DNA from: Rhipicephalus microplus
Taxonomy: Eukaryota; Arthropoda; Arachnida; Ixodida; Ixodidae
DNA: 64,000 bases
Reading direction: 5' to 3'
Assembly: GCF_043290135.1 (NCBI RefSeq)
Contig: NC_134707.1
Span: forward strand, 142,167,319-142,231,318
The notes under the pieces were generated by a model that was not told the origin of the DNA, made no database searches, and was given only the letters and a program-made list of their open reading frames with translations. Position 1 is the first letter of the stretch; each line of letters starts with the position of its first letter. The position numbers were made by a program, and so were the translations under genes. Shown here in pieces: positions 42,482 through 57,400 of this stretch.

Positions 42482-44629
42482 AGGAAACCTGCAAATAGAA
42501 AATCTACAACTAGAAACTCGAAAACTAAAAACTCCAACTAGAAACTCTACAACTAGAAACTTCACAACTAGAAACTCCACAAATGGACACTCCACAACTA
42601 GAAACTCCACAACTAGAGACTCCACAACTAGGAACTCCACAAATTAAGACTCCACAACTACAAACTACACAGATTGAAACTACACAACTTGAAACTCCAC
42701 AACCAGAAAGTCCGCAACTAGAAACTCCGCAACTAAAAACTCCACAACTAGAAAATCCACAACTAGAAACTCCACAACTAGAAACTCCGCAACCAGAAAC
42801 ACGACCACTAGAAACTCCACAAATAGAAACTCAACACCTATAAATTCCACACCTTGAAACTCCACAGCTAGAAACTCCACAACTAGAAATTCCACAACTG
42901 GAAACTCCACAGCTAGAAAGTCCACAACTAGAAACTCTGCATTCAGAAACTCCGCAACTAGAAACTCCACAGCTAGAAAATCCACAACTAGAAACTCCAC
43001 AAGTAGAAACTCCACAACTAGAAACTCCGCAACTGGAAACTCTGCAACTAGATACTCCGCAACTAGAAAATCCACAGCTAGAAACTCCACAACTTGAAAC
43101 ACCACAACTAGACACTCCACAACTACAAATTCCACAACTTGAAACTCCACAACTGGAAACTCCGCAACTAGAAACTCCGCAACTAGCAACTTTAAAGCTA
43201 GAAACTCCACAACTGGAGACTTCGCGAATAGAAACTCGTCAACTGAAAACTCAACCACTAGAAACTCCACAACTAAAACTCCACAACTAGAAACTCCACA
43301 ACTACAGACTCCGCAACTAGAAAACTCCGCAACAAGAAACTCCCAACTAGACACTCTGCAACTAGGAACTCTACATCTTCAAAATCCACAACTAGAAACT
43401 CAACAATTTGAAACTCCACAACTAGATACTCCACAACTACAAACTCCACAACTAGAAACTCCCCAACTAGAAACTCCACAACTTGAAACTCCGCAACTAG
43501 AAACTCCGCAACTAGAAACTCCACAACTAGAAACTCTGCAGCTAGAAACTCCGCAACTACAAACTCTGCAAATAGAAACTCTGCAACTAGAAACTCCTCA
43601 ACTAGAAACCCCTCAACTATAAACTTCACAACTAGAAACTCAACAACTAGAGACTGCACAACTCGAGACTCCGCAACTAGAAACTCCGCAGCTAGAAACT
43701 CTGCAACTAGAAACTCCACAACTTGAAACTCTGCAACTAGAAACTCTGCAACTAGAAAATCCACAACTATAAACTCAAGTAGAAACTCCCCAACTGGAAA
43801 CTCCGCAACTAGAAACTCCGCAACCGGAAACTCCACAGCCAGAAACTCTACAACTAGAAAAACCACATCTAGAAACTCCGCAACAACAAGCTCTGCAACT
43901 AGAAACTCCGCAACTAGAATTTCCACAGCAAGAGACTCAACAACTAGAGACTCCTCAACTAAAAGCTCCACAACTAGACACTCCACAACTAGAAACTCCG
44001 CAACTAGAAACCCGACAACTAGAAAGTCAACAACTACAAACTTCAAACCTATAAATTCCTCAACTTGAAACTCCACAACTAAAACTCCACAACTAGAAAC
44101 TCCGCAACTAGAAACTCCCCAACTATAAACTTCACAACTAGAAACACAACAACTAGAGACTGCACAACTAGAGACTCCACAACTAGAAACTCCGCAGCTA
44201 GAAACTCCGCAACTAGAAACTCCACAACTTGAAACTCTGCAACTCGAAAATCTGCAACTAAAAAATCCACAACTATAAACTCAAGTAGAAACTCCCGACC
44301 TGGAAACTCCCCAACTAGAAACTCCGTAACTAGATAATACACAACTAGAAACTCCACATCTAGAAACTCCACAACTAGAAACTGCACAACTAGAACTCAA
44401 GTAGAAACTCCCGACCTGGAAACTCCCCAACTAGAAACTCCGCAACTAGAAAATACACAACTAGAAACTCCACAACTAGAAACTCCACAACTAGAAACTC
44501 CGCAACTAGAAACTCCCCAACTAGAAACTCCACAACTAGAAACTCTGCAGTTAGAAACTCCGCAACTAGAAACTCTGCAAATAGAAACTCCGCAACTAGA
44601 AACTCCACAACTAGAAACCCCTCAACTAT
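42482..44629 (+). repeat. 2,161-bp tandem HOR D, copy 2
   Basis: Second copy of HOR D. The match with copy 1 ends near 44,629, where this copy goes on with CAACTATAAAG while copy 1 goes on with CAACTAGAAAC. Its right two-thirds (from about 43,450) is also the beginning of the 5,491-bp HOR E, so D was duplicated before E: both E copies inherit the D-derived sequence. Confidence 0.9.
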
Positions 44630-47600
44630 AAAGTTCACAACTAGAAACTCAACAACTAGAGACTGCACAACTAGAGACTCCGCAACTAGAAACTCCGCAG
44701 CTAGAAACTCCGCAACTAGAAACTCCGCAACTAGAAACTCCACAACTAGAGACTCCACAACTAGGAACTCCACAAATTAAGACTCCACAACTACAAACTA
44801 CACAGATTGAAACTACACAACTTGAAACTCCACAACCAAAAAGTCCGCAACTAGAAACTCCGCAACTAAAAACTCCACAACTAGAAAATCCACAACTAGA
44901 AACTCCACAACTAGAAACTCCGCAACCAGAAACCCGACCACTAGAAACTCCACAAATAGAAACTCAACACCTATAAATTCCACACCTTGAAACTCCACAG
45001 CTGGAAACTCCACAACTAGATATTCCACAACTGGAAACTCCACAGCTAGAAAGTCCACAACTAGAAACTCTGCATTTAGAAACTCCGCAACAAGAAACTC
45101 CACAGCTAGAAAATCCACAACTAGAAACTCCACAAGTAGAAACTCCACAACTAGAAACTCCGCAACTGGAAACTCTGCAACTAGATACTCCGCAACTAGA
45201 AAATCCACAGCTAGAAACTCCACAACTTGAAACACCACAACTAGATACTCCACAACTACAAATTCCACAACTAGAAACTCCACAACTGGAAACTCCGCAA
45301 CTAGAAACTCCGCAACTAGCAACTTTAGAGCTAGAAACTCCACAACTTGAGACTTCGCGAATAGAAACTCGTCAACTAAAAACTCAACCACTAGAAACTC
45401 CACAACTAAAACTCCACAACTAGAAACTCCACAACTACAGACTCCGCAACTAGAAAACTCCGCAAAAAGAAACTCCCAACTAGACACTCTGCAACTAGGA
45501 ACTCTACAACTTCAAAATCCACAACTAGAAACTCAACAATTTGAAACTCCACAACTAGATACTCCACAACTACAAACTCCACAACTAGAAACTCCCCAAC
45601 TAGAAACTCCACAACTTGAAACTCCGCAACTAGAAACTCCGCAACTAGAAACTCCACAACTACAAACTCTGCAGCTAGAAACTCCGCAACTACAAACTCT
45701 GCAAATAGAAACTCTGCAACTAGAAACTCCTCAACTAGCAACTCCACAACTACAGACTCCGCAACTAAAAAACTCCGCAACTAGAAACTCCCAACTAGAC
45801 ACTCTGCAACTAGGAACTCTACAACTTCAAAATCCACAACTAGAAACTCCACAATTTGAAACTTCACAACTAGATACTCCACAACTACAAACTCCACAAC
45901 TAGAAACTCGCCAACTAGAAACTCCACAACTTGAAACTCCGCAACTAGAAACTCCGCAACTAGAAACTGCACAACTAGAAAACTCCGCAACGTGAAACTC
46001 TGCAACTAGAAACTCCGCTATTAGAAACTCCACAGCTAGAAACTTCACTACTTGAAACACCACAACTAGATACTCCACAACTATGAATTCCACAACTATA
46101 AACTCCACGAATAGAAACTCCGCAACTAGAAGCTGTGCAACTAGAATTTTCATAGCCAGAAACACGACAACTTGAGACTTCGCAACTAGAAACTCGGCAA
46201 GTAGAAACCCAACAACCAGAAACACCACAACTAGAAACTCCACAAGTTGAAACCCAACAAATAGATACTCCACAACTACAAACTGCACAACTAGAAACTC
46301 ACAACCTGAAACTCCGCAACTAGAAACTCTGCAACTACATACTCCGCAACTAGAAAGCCCAAAGCTAGAAACTCCACAACTTGAGAGTTCGCAACTAGAA
46401 ACTCCACAACTAGATACTCCACAACTACAAACTCCACAACTAGAAACTCCCCAACTAGAAACTCCACAACTTGAAACTCCGCAACTAGAAACTCCGCAAC
46501 TAGAAACTCCACAACTAGAAAACTCCGCAACGTGAAACTCTGCAACTAGAAACTCCGCAATAAGAAACTCCACAACTAGAAATTCCACAACTGGAAACTC
46601 CACAGCTAGAAAGTCCACAACTAGAAACTCTGCATCTAGAAACTCCGCAACTAGAAACTCCACAGCTAGAAAATCCACCACTAGAAACTCGACAACTAGC
46701 AACTCCACAACTACAGACTCCGCAACTAGAAAACTCCGCCACTAGAAACTCCCAACTAGATACTCCGCAACTAGGAACTCTACAACTTCAAAATCCACAA
46801 CTAGAAACTCCACAATTTGAAACTCCACAACTAGATACTCCACAACTACAAACTCCACAACTAGAAACTCCCAAACTAGAAACTCCACAACTTGAAACTC
46901 CGCAACTAGAAACTCCGCAACTAGAAACTCCACAACTAGAAAACTCCGCAACGTGAAACTCTGCAACTAGAAACTCCGCAATAAGAAACTCCACAGCTAG
47001 AAACTTCACTACTTGAAACACCACAACTAGATACTCCACTACTACGAATTCCACAACAATAAACTCCACAACTAGAAACTCCGCAACTAGAAGCTCCGCA
47101 ACTAGAATTTTCACAGCTAGAAACTCGACAACTTGAGACTTCGCAACTAGAAACTCGGGAACTAGAAACCCAACAACCAGAAACTCCACAACTAGAAACT
47201 CCGCAAGTTGAAACCCAACAAATAGATACTCCACAACTACAAACTCCACAACTAGAAACTCACAACCTGAAACTCCGCAACCAGAAACTCCGCAACTAAA
47301 AACTCCACAACTAGAAACTCCACAAGTAGAAACTCCACAACTAGAAACTCCGCAACTAGAAACTCTGCAACCAGATACTCCGCAACTAGAAAATCCACAG
47401 CTAGAAACTCAACAACTTGAAACACCACAACTAGATACTCCACAACTACAAATTCCACAATTAGTAACTCCACAACTGGAAACTCCGCAACTAGAAACTC
47501 CGCAACTAGAAACTTTACAGCTAGAAACTCCACAACTTGAGACTTCGCGAATAGAAACTCGTCAACTGAAAACTCAACCACTGGAAACTCCACAGCTAGA

Positions 47601-48940
47601 AACTCCACAACTAGACACTCAACAACGAGAAACTCCACACCTATAAATTCCACAACTTGAAACTCCACAACTAAAACTCCACAACTAGAAACTCCACAAC
47701 TAGAAACTCTGCAACTAGAAACTCCCCAACTACAAACTCCATACCTAGAAACTCTGCAACTAGAAACTCCGCAACTAGAAACTCTGTAACTAGAAACTCC
47801 GTAACTAGAAACTGCACAGCTAGAAACCCCACAACTATAAACTTCACAACTAGAAACTCAACAGCTAGAGACTGCACAACTAGAAACTCCACAACTAGAA
47901 AACTCCGCAACTAGAAACTCTGCAACTTCATACTCCGCAACTAGAAACCTCAAAGCTAGAAACTCCACAACTTGAGAGTTCGCAACTAGAAACTCCACAA
48001 CTAGAGACTCCACACCTAGAAACTCCACCACTAGAAACTCCACAACTAGAAACTCCGCAACTGGAAACTCCACAGCCAGAAACTCCACAACTAGAAACAC
48101 CACATCTAGAAACTCCGCAACAACAAACTCTGCAACAAGAAACTCCACAACTAGAATTTACACAGCGAGAGACTCAACAACTAGAGACTCCTCAACTAAA
48201 AGCTCCACAACTAGAAACTCCACAGCTAGAAACTCCGCAACTTGAAACCCGACAACTAGAAACTCAACAACTAGAAACTCCACACCTAGAAATTCCTCAA
48301 CTTGAAACTCCACAACTAAAACTTCACAACTAGAAACTCCACAACTAGAAACTCCGCAACTAGAAACTCCCCAACTAGAAACTCCGCAACTAGAAACTCT
48401 GCAACTAGAAACTCCGCAACTAGAAACTCCACAGCTAGAAGCCCCACAACTATAAACTTCACAACTAGAAACTCAACAACTAGAAACTCCACAACGAGAG
48501 ACTGCACAACTAGAGACTTTGCATTTAGAAACTCCTCAGATAGAAACTACACAATTAAAAACACCACGACTAGAGATTCCATAAGTAGAAACTCCACAGC
48601 TAGAATTTCCACAACTAGAAACCCCTCAACTAGAAACTCCACAACTAGGAAACCTGCAAATAGAAAATCTACAACTAGAAACTCGAAAACTAAAAACTCC
48701 AACTAGAAACTCCACAACTAGAAACTTCACAACTAGAAACTCCACAAATGGACACTCCACAACTAGAAACTCCACAACTAGAGACTCCACAACTAGGAAC
48801 TCCACAAATTAAGACTCCACAACTACAAACTACACAGATTGAAACTACACAACTTGAAACTCCACAACCAGAAAGTCCGCAACTAGAAACTCCGCAACTA
48901 AAAACTCCACAACTAGAAAATCCACAACTAGAAACTCCAC
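43450..48940 (+). repeat. 5,491-bp tandem HOR E, copy 1
   Basis: Matches 48,941-54,444 at an offset that I find to be 5,491 at every checkpoint: landmarks 44,803 and 50,294, 48,835 and 54,326, and the second class of EcoRI sites 46,085 and 51,576, 47,046 and 52,537. It includes distinctive stretches found only in this family, such as CCGCAACGTGAAAC and CCACTACTACGAATTCC. The junction lies within plain monomers near 43,440-43,463, so its exact base cannot be fixed. Confidence 0.95.
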
Positions 48941-51900
48941 AACTAGAAACTCCCCAACTAGAAACTCCACAACTTGAAACTCCGCAACTAGAAACTCCGC
49001 AACTAGAAACTCCACAACTAGAAACTCTGCAGCTAGAAACTCCGCAACTACAAACTCTGCAAATAGAAACTCTGCAACTAGAAACTCCTCAACTAGAAAC
49101 CCCTCAACTATAAACTTCACAACTAGAAACTCAACAACTAGAGACTGCACAACTCGAGACTCCGCAACTAGAAACTCCGCAGCTAGAAACTCTGCAACTA
49201 GAAACTCCACAACTTGAAACTCTGCAACTAGAAACTCTGCAACTAGAAAATCCACAACTATAAACTCAAGTAGAAACTCCCCAACTGGAAACTCCGCAAC
49301 TAGAAACTCCGCAACCGGAAACTCCACAGCCAGAAACTCTACAACTAGAAAAACCACATCTAGAAACTCCGCAACAACAAGCTCTGCAACTAGAAACTCC
49401 GCAACTAGAATTTCCACAGCAAGAGACTCAACAACTAGAGACTCCTCAACTAAAAGCTCCACAACTAGACACTCCACAACTAGAAACTCCGCAACTAGAA
49501 ACCCGACAACTAGAAAGTCAACAACTACAAACTTCAAACCTATAAATTCCTCAACTTGAAACTCCACAACTAAAACTCCACAACTCGAAACTCCGCAACT
49601 AGAAACTCCCCAACTATAAACTTCACAACTAGAAACACAACAACTAGAGACTGCACAACTAGAGACTCCACAACTAGAAACTCCGCAGCTAGAAACTCCG
49701 CAACTAGAAACTCCACAACTTGAAACTCTGCAACTCGAAAATCTGCAACTAAAAAATCCACAACTATAAACTCAAGTAGAAACTCCCGACCTGGAAACTC
49801 CCCAACTAGAAACTCCGTAACTAGATAATACACAACTAGAAACTCCACATCTAGAAACTCCACAACTAGAAACTGCACAACTAGAACTCAAGTAGAAACT
49901 CCCGACCTGGAAACTCCCCAACTAGAAACTCCGCAACTAGAAAATACACAACTAGAAACTCCACAACTAGAAACTCCACAACTAGAAACTCCGCAACTAG
50001 AAACTCCCCAACTAGAAACTCCACAACTAGAAACTCTGCAGTTAGAAACTCCGCAACTAGAAACTCTGCAAATAGAAACTCCGCAACTAGAAACTCCACA
50101 ACTAGAAACCCCTCAACTATAAACTTCACAACTAGAAACTCAACAACTAGAGACTGCACAACTAGAGACTCCGCAACTAGAAACTCCGCAGCTAGAAACT
50201 CCGCAACTAGAAACTCCGCAACTAGAAACTCCACAACTAGAGACTCCACAACTAGGAACTCCACAAATTAAGACTCCACAACTACAAACTACACAGATTG
50301 AAACTACACAACTTGAAACTCCACAACCAAAAAGTCCGCAACTAGAAACTCCGCAACTAAAAACTCCACAACTAGAAAATCCACAACTAGAAACTCCACA
50401 ACTAGAAACTCCGCAACCAGAAACCCGACCACTAGAAACTCCACAAATAGAAACTCAACACCTATAAATTCCACACCTTGAAACTCCACAGCTGGAAACT
50501 CCACAACTAGAAATTCCACAACTGGAAACTCCACAGCTAGAAAGTCCACAACTAGAAACTCTGCATTTAGAAACTCCGCAACTAGAAACTCCACAGCTAG
50601 AAAATCCACAACTAGAAACTCCACAAGTAGAAACTCCACAACTAGAAACTCCGCAACTGGAAACTCTGCAACTAGATACTCCGCAACTAGAAAATCCACA
50701 GCTAGAAACTCCACAACTTGAAACACCACAACTAGATACTCCACAACTACAAATTCCACAACTAGAAACTCCACAACTGGAAACTCCGCAACTAGAAACT
50801 CCGCAACTAGCAACTTTAGAGCTAGAAACTCCACAACTTGAGACTTCGCGAATAGAAACTCGTCAACTAAAAACTCAACCACTAGAAACTCCACAACTAA
50901 AACTCCACAACTAGAAACTCCACAACTACAGACTCCGCAACTAGAAAACTCCGCAAAAAGAAACTCCCAACTAGACACTCTGCAACTAGGAACTCTACAA
51001 CTTCAAAATCCACAACTAGAAACTCAACAATTTGAAACTCCACAACTAGATACTCCACAACTACAAACTCCACAACTAGAAACTCCCCAACTAGAAACTC
51101 CACAACTTGAAACTCCGCAACTAGAAACTCCGCAACTAGAAACTCCACAACTACAAACTCTGCAGCTAGAAACTCCGCAACTACAAACTCTGCAAATAGA
51201 AACTCTGCAACTAGAAACTCCTCAACTAGCAACTCCACAACTACAGACTCCGCAACTAAAAAACTCCGCAACTAGAAACTCCCAACTAGACACTCTGCAA
51301 CTAGGAACTCTACAACTTCAAAATCCACAACTAGAAACTCCACAATTTGAAACTTCACAACTAGATACTCCACAACTACAAACTCCACAACTAGAAACTC
51401 GCCAACTAGAAACTCCACAACTTGAAACTCCGCAACTAGAAACTCCGCAACTAGAAACTGCACAACTAGAAAACTCCGCAACGTGAAACTCTGCAACTAG
51501 AAACTCCGCTATTAGAAACTCCACAGCTAGAAACTTCACTACTTGAAACACCACAACTAGATACTCCACAACTATGAATTCCACAACTATAAACTCCACG
51601 AATAGAAACTCCGCAACTAGAAGCTGTGCAACTAGAATTTTCATAGCCAGAAACACGACAACTTGAGACTTCGCAACTAGAAACTCGGCAAGTAGAAACC
51701 CAACAACCAGAAACACCACAACTAGAAACTCCACAAGTTGAAACCCAACAAATAGATACTCCACAACTACAAACTGCACAACTAGAAACTCACAACCTGA
51801 AACTCCGCAACTAGAAACTCTGCAACTACATACTCCGCAACTAGAAAGCCCAAAGCTAGAAACTCCACAACTTGAGAGTTCGCAACTAGAAACTCCACAA

Positions 51901-54444
51901 CTAGATACTCCACAACTACAAACTCCACAACTAGAAACTCCCCAACTAGAAACTCCACAACTTGAAACTCCGCAACTAGAAACTCCGCAACTAGAAACTC
52001 CACAACTAGAAAACTCCGCAACGTGAAACTCTGCAACTAGAAACTCCGCAATAAGAAACTCCACAACTAGAAATTCCACAACTGGAAACTCCACAGCTAG
52101 AAAGTCCACAACTAGAAACTCTGCATCTAGAAACTCCGCAACTAGAAACTCCACAGCTAGAAAATCCACCACTAGAAACTCGACAACTAGCAACTCCACA
52201 ACTACAGACTCCGCAACTAGAAAACTCCGCCACTAGAAACTCCCAACTAGATACTCCGCAACTAGGAACTCTACAACTTCAAAATCCACAACTAGAAACT
52301 CCACAATTTGAAACTCCACAACTAGATACTCCACAACTACAAACTCCACAACTAGAAACTCCCAAACTAGAAACTCCACAACTTGAAACTCCGCAACTAG
52401 AAACTCCGCAACTAGAAACTCCACAACTAGAAAACTCCGCAACGTGAAACTCTGCAACTAGAAACTCCGCAATAAGAAACTCCACAGCTAGAAACTTCAC
52501 TACTTGAAACACCACAACTAGATACTCCACTACTACGAATTCCACAACAATAAACTCCACAACTAGAAACTCCGCAACTAGAAGCTCCGCAACTAGAATT
52601 TTCACAGCTAGAAACTCGACAACTTGAGACTTCGCAACTAGAAACTCGGGAACTAGAAACCCAACAACCAGAAACTCCACAACTAGAAACTCCGCAAGTT
52701 GAAACCCAACAAATAGATACTCCACAACTACAAACTCCACAACTAGAAACTCACAACCTGAAACTCCGCAACCAGAAACTCCGCAACTAAAAACTCCACA
52801 ACTAGAAACTCCACAAGTAGAAACTCCACAACTAGAAACTCCGCAACTAGAAACTCTGCAACCAGATACTCCGCAACTAGAAAATCCACAGCTAGAAACT
52901 CAACAACTTGAAACACCACAACTAGATACTCCACAACTACAAATTCCACAATTAGTAACTCCACAACTGGAAACTCCGCAACTAGAAACTCCGCAACTAG
53001 AAACTTTACAGCTAGAAACTCCACAACTTGAGACTTCGCGAATAGAAACTCGTCAACTGAAAACTCAACCACTGGAAACTCCACAGCTAGAAACTCCACA
53101 ACTAGACACTCAACAACGAGAAACTCCACACCTATAAATTCCACAACTTGAAACTCCACAACTAAAACTCCACAACTAGAAACTCCACAACTAGAAACTC
53201 TGCAACTAGAAACTCCCCAACTACAAACTCCATACCTAGAAACTCTGCAACTAGAAACTCCGCAACTAGAAACTCTGTAACTAGAAACTCCGTAACTAGA
53301 AACTGCACAGCTAGAAACCCCACAACTATAAACTTCACAACTAGAAACTCAACAGCTAGAGACTGCACAACTAGAAACTCCACAACTAGAAAACTCCGCA
53401 ACTAGAAACTCTGCAACTTCATACTCCGCAACTAGAAACCTCAAAGCTAGAAACTCCACAACTTGAGAGTTCGCAACTAGAAACTCCACAACTAGAGACT
53501 CCACACCTAGAAACTCCACCACTAGAAACTCCACAACTAGAAACTCCGCAACTGGAAACTCCACAGCCAGAAACTCCACAACTAGAAACACCACATCTAG
53601 AAACTCCGCAACAACAAACTCTGCAACAAGAAACTCCACAACTAGAATTTACACAGCGAGAGACTCAACAACTAGAGACTCCTCAACTAAAAGCTCCACA
53701 ACTAGAAACTCCACAGCTAGAAACTCCGCAACTTGAAACCCGACAACTAGAAACTCAACAACTAGAAACTCCACACCTAGAAATTCCTCAACTTGAAACT
53801 CCACAACTAAAACTTCACAACTAGAAACTCCACAACTAGAGACTCCGCAACTAGAAACTCCCCAACTAGAAACTCCGCAACTAGAAACTCTGCAACTAGA
53901 AACTCCGCAACTAGAAACTCCACAGCTAGAAGCCCCACAACTATAAACTTCACAACTAGAAACTCAACAACTAGAAACTCCACAACGAGAGACTGCACAA
54001 CTAGAGACTTTGCATTTAGAAACTCCTCAGATAGAAACTACACAACTAAAAACACCACGACTAGAGATTCCATAAGTAGAAACTCCACAGCTAGAATTTC
54101 CACAACTAGAAACCCCTCAACTAGAAACTCCACAACTAGGAAACCTGCAAATAGAAAATCTACAACTAGAAACTCGAAAACTAAAAACTCCAACTAGAAA
54201 CTCCACAACTAGAAACTTCACAACTAGAAACTCCACAAATGGACACTCCACAACTAGAAACTCCACAACTAGAGACTCCACAACTAGGAACTCCACAAAT
54301 TAAGACTCCACAACTACAAACTACACAGATTGAAACTACACAACTTGAAACTCCACAACCAGAAAGTCCGCAACTAGAAACTCCGCAACTAAAAACTCCA
54401 CAACTAGAAAATCCACAACTAGAAACTCCACAACTAGAAACTCC
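48941..54444 (+). repeat. 5,491-bp tandem HOR E, copy 2
   Basis: Second copy of HOR E. By eye I found a handful of substitutions against copy 1 and no indels, for example CAACTCGAAAC near 49,585 (copy 1 CAACTAGAAAC), CTATAAACTTC near 50,120 (copy 1 CTATAAAGTTC), and GAGACTCCGC near 53,838 (copy 1 GAAACTCCGC). The match to copy 1 ends at 54,444; from 54,445 the sequence instead follows 42,789 onwards (offset 11,656), which is what lies left of copy 1. This arrangement fits one unequal exchange. Confidence 0.95.
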
Positions 54445-57400
54445 GCAACCAGAAACCCGACCACTAGAAACTCCACAAATAGAAACTCAACACCTATAAA
54501 TTCCACACCTTGAAACTCCACAGCTAGAAACTCCACAACTAGAAATTCCACAACTGGAAACTCCACAGCTAGAAAGTCCACAACTAGAAACTCTGCATTC
54601 AGAAACTCCGCAACTAGAAACTCCACAGATAGAAAATCCACAACTAGAAACTCCACAAGTAGAAACTCCACAACTAGAAACTCCGCAACTGGAAACTCTG
54701 CAACTAGATACTCCGCAACTAGAAAATCCACAGCTAGAAACTCCACAACTTGAGACACCACAACTAGATACTCCACAACTACAAATTCCACAACTAGAAA
54801 CTCCACAACTGGAAACTCCGCAACTAGAAACTCCGCAACTAGCAACTTTAAAGCTAGAAACTCCACAACTGGAGACTTCGCGAATAGAAACTCGTCAACT
54901 GAAAACTCAACCACTAGAAACTCCACAACTAAAACTCCACAACTAGAAACTCCACAACTACAGACTCCGCAACTAGAAAACTCCGCAACAAGAAACTCCC
55001 AACTAGACACTCTGCAACTAGGAACTCTACATCTTCAAAATCCACAACTAGAAACTCAACAATTTGAAACTCCACAACTAGATACTCCACAACTACAAAC
55101 TCCACAACTAGAAACTCCCCAACTAGAAACTCCACAACTTGAAACTCCGCAACTAGAAACTCCGCAACTAGAAACTCCACAACTAGAAACTCTGCAGCTA
55201 GAAACTCCACAGCTAGAAACTCCACAACTTGAGACTTCGCAAATAGAAACTCGTCAACTAGAAACTCAATAACTAGAAACTCCGCAGCTAGAAATTCCAC
55301 AACTAGAATCTCCACAGCTTGAGAGCTCGCAACTAGAAACCCCACAACTAGAAACTCCACAACTAGAGACTCCACAACTAGAAACTCCACCACTAGAAAC
55401 TCCACAATTACGAACCTCACAACTAGAAACTCAACAACTAGAAACTCCGCAACTGGAAACTCCACAGCAAGAAACTCCACAACTAGAAACACCACATCTA
55501 GAAACTCCGCAACAACAAACTCTGCAACTAGAAACTCCACAACCAGAATTTCTACAGCTAGAGACTCAACAACTAGAAACTCCTCAACTAAAAGCTCCAC
55601 AACTAGACACTCCACAACTTGAAACTCCGCAACTAGAAACCCGACAACTAGAAACTCAACAACTAGAAACTCGACATGTATAAATTCCAAAACTTGAAAC
55701 TCCACAACTAAAACTCCACTACTAGAAACTCCGCAGCTAGAAACTCCGCAACTAGAAACTCCCCAACTAGAAACTCTGCAACTCAAAACTCTGCAACTAG
55801 AAAATCCACAGCTAGAAACTCCACAACTTGAAACACCACAACTAAATACTCCACAACTACAAATTCCACAACTAGAAACTCCACAACTAGAAATTCCACA
55901 ACTAGAAACTCCGCAACAAGAAACTCCACAGATAAAAACTCCACAACTTGAGAATTCGCAACAAGAAACTCGGCAACTAGAATCTCCACAACTAAAAACT
56001 CTGCAACTAGAAACTACGCAACTACAAACTCCGCAACTAGAAACTCCACAGCTAGAAACTCCACAACTTGAGACTTCGCAAATGGAAACTCGTCAACTAG
56101 AAACTCAACAACTAGAAACTCCAAAGCTAGAAACTCCACAACTAGAAACTCCACCACTAGAAATTCCACAACTACAAACCTCACAACTAGAAACTCCATA
56201 ACTAGAAACTTCGCAACTGGAAACTCCACAGCCAGATACTTTACAACTAGAAAAACCACATCTAGAAACTCCACAACAACAAACTCTGCAACTAGAAACT
56301 CCACAACTAGAATTTCCACAGCTAGAGACTCAACAACTAGAGACTCCTCAACTAAAAGCTCCACAACTAGACACTCTACAACTAGAAACTCCGCAACTAC
56401 ATACCCGACAACTAGAAACTCAACAACTACAAACTCCACACCTATAAATTCCTCAACTTGAAACTCCACAACTAAAACTCCACAACTAGAAACTCCACAA
56501 CTAGAAACTCCAAAACTAGAAACTCCGCAACTAGAAACTCCCTTACAAGAAACTCCACAACTAGAAACTCTGCAGCTAGAAACTCCGCAACTAGAAACTC
56601 TGCAAATAGAAACTCCGCAACTAGAAACTCCACAGCTAGAAACCCCTCAACTATAAACTTCACCACTAGAAACTCAACAATTAGAGACTGCACAACTAGA
56701 CACTCCACAACTAGAAACTCCGCCGCTAGAAACTCTGCAACTAGAAAATCCCAACTTGAAACTCTGCAACTCGAAACTCTGCAACTAGAAAATCCACAAA
56801 TATAAACTAAAGTAGAAACTCCTCAACTGGAAACTCCGCAACTAGAAAATCTGCAACTAGAAACTCCGCAACTAGAAAATCCACAACTAGAAACTTCACA
56901 ACTAGAAACTCCCCAACAAGAAACTCCACAACTAGAAACTCCACAACTAGAAACTCCACAACTAGAGACTGCACAACTAGGAACTCTGCAAATAGAAAAT
57001 CTACAACAAGGAAGTCGAAAACTAAAAACTCTAACTAGAAACTCTACAACTAGAGACTCCACAACTAGGAACTCCAAAATTGAGACTCCGCAACTAGAAA
57101 CTACACAGATTGAAATTCCACCACTAGAAACTCCACAACTAGATTCTCCACAACTACAAATTCCACAACTAGAAACTCCACAACTAGAAACTCCGCCACT
57201 AGAAACTACACAGCTAGAAACTCCACAACTTGAGACTTCGCAACAAGAAACTCCACAACTAGAAACTCCTCAACTAGAAACTCCCCAACTAGAAACTCCA
57301 CAACTAGATTCTCCACAACTACAAATTCCACAACTAGAAACTCCAAAACTAGAAACTCCACAACTAGAAACTCCGCCACTAGAAACTACACAGCTAGAAA

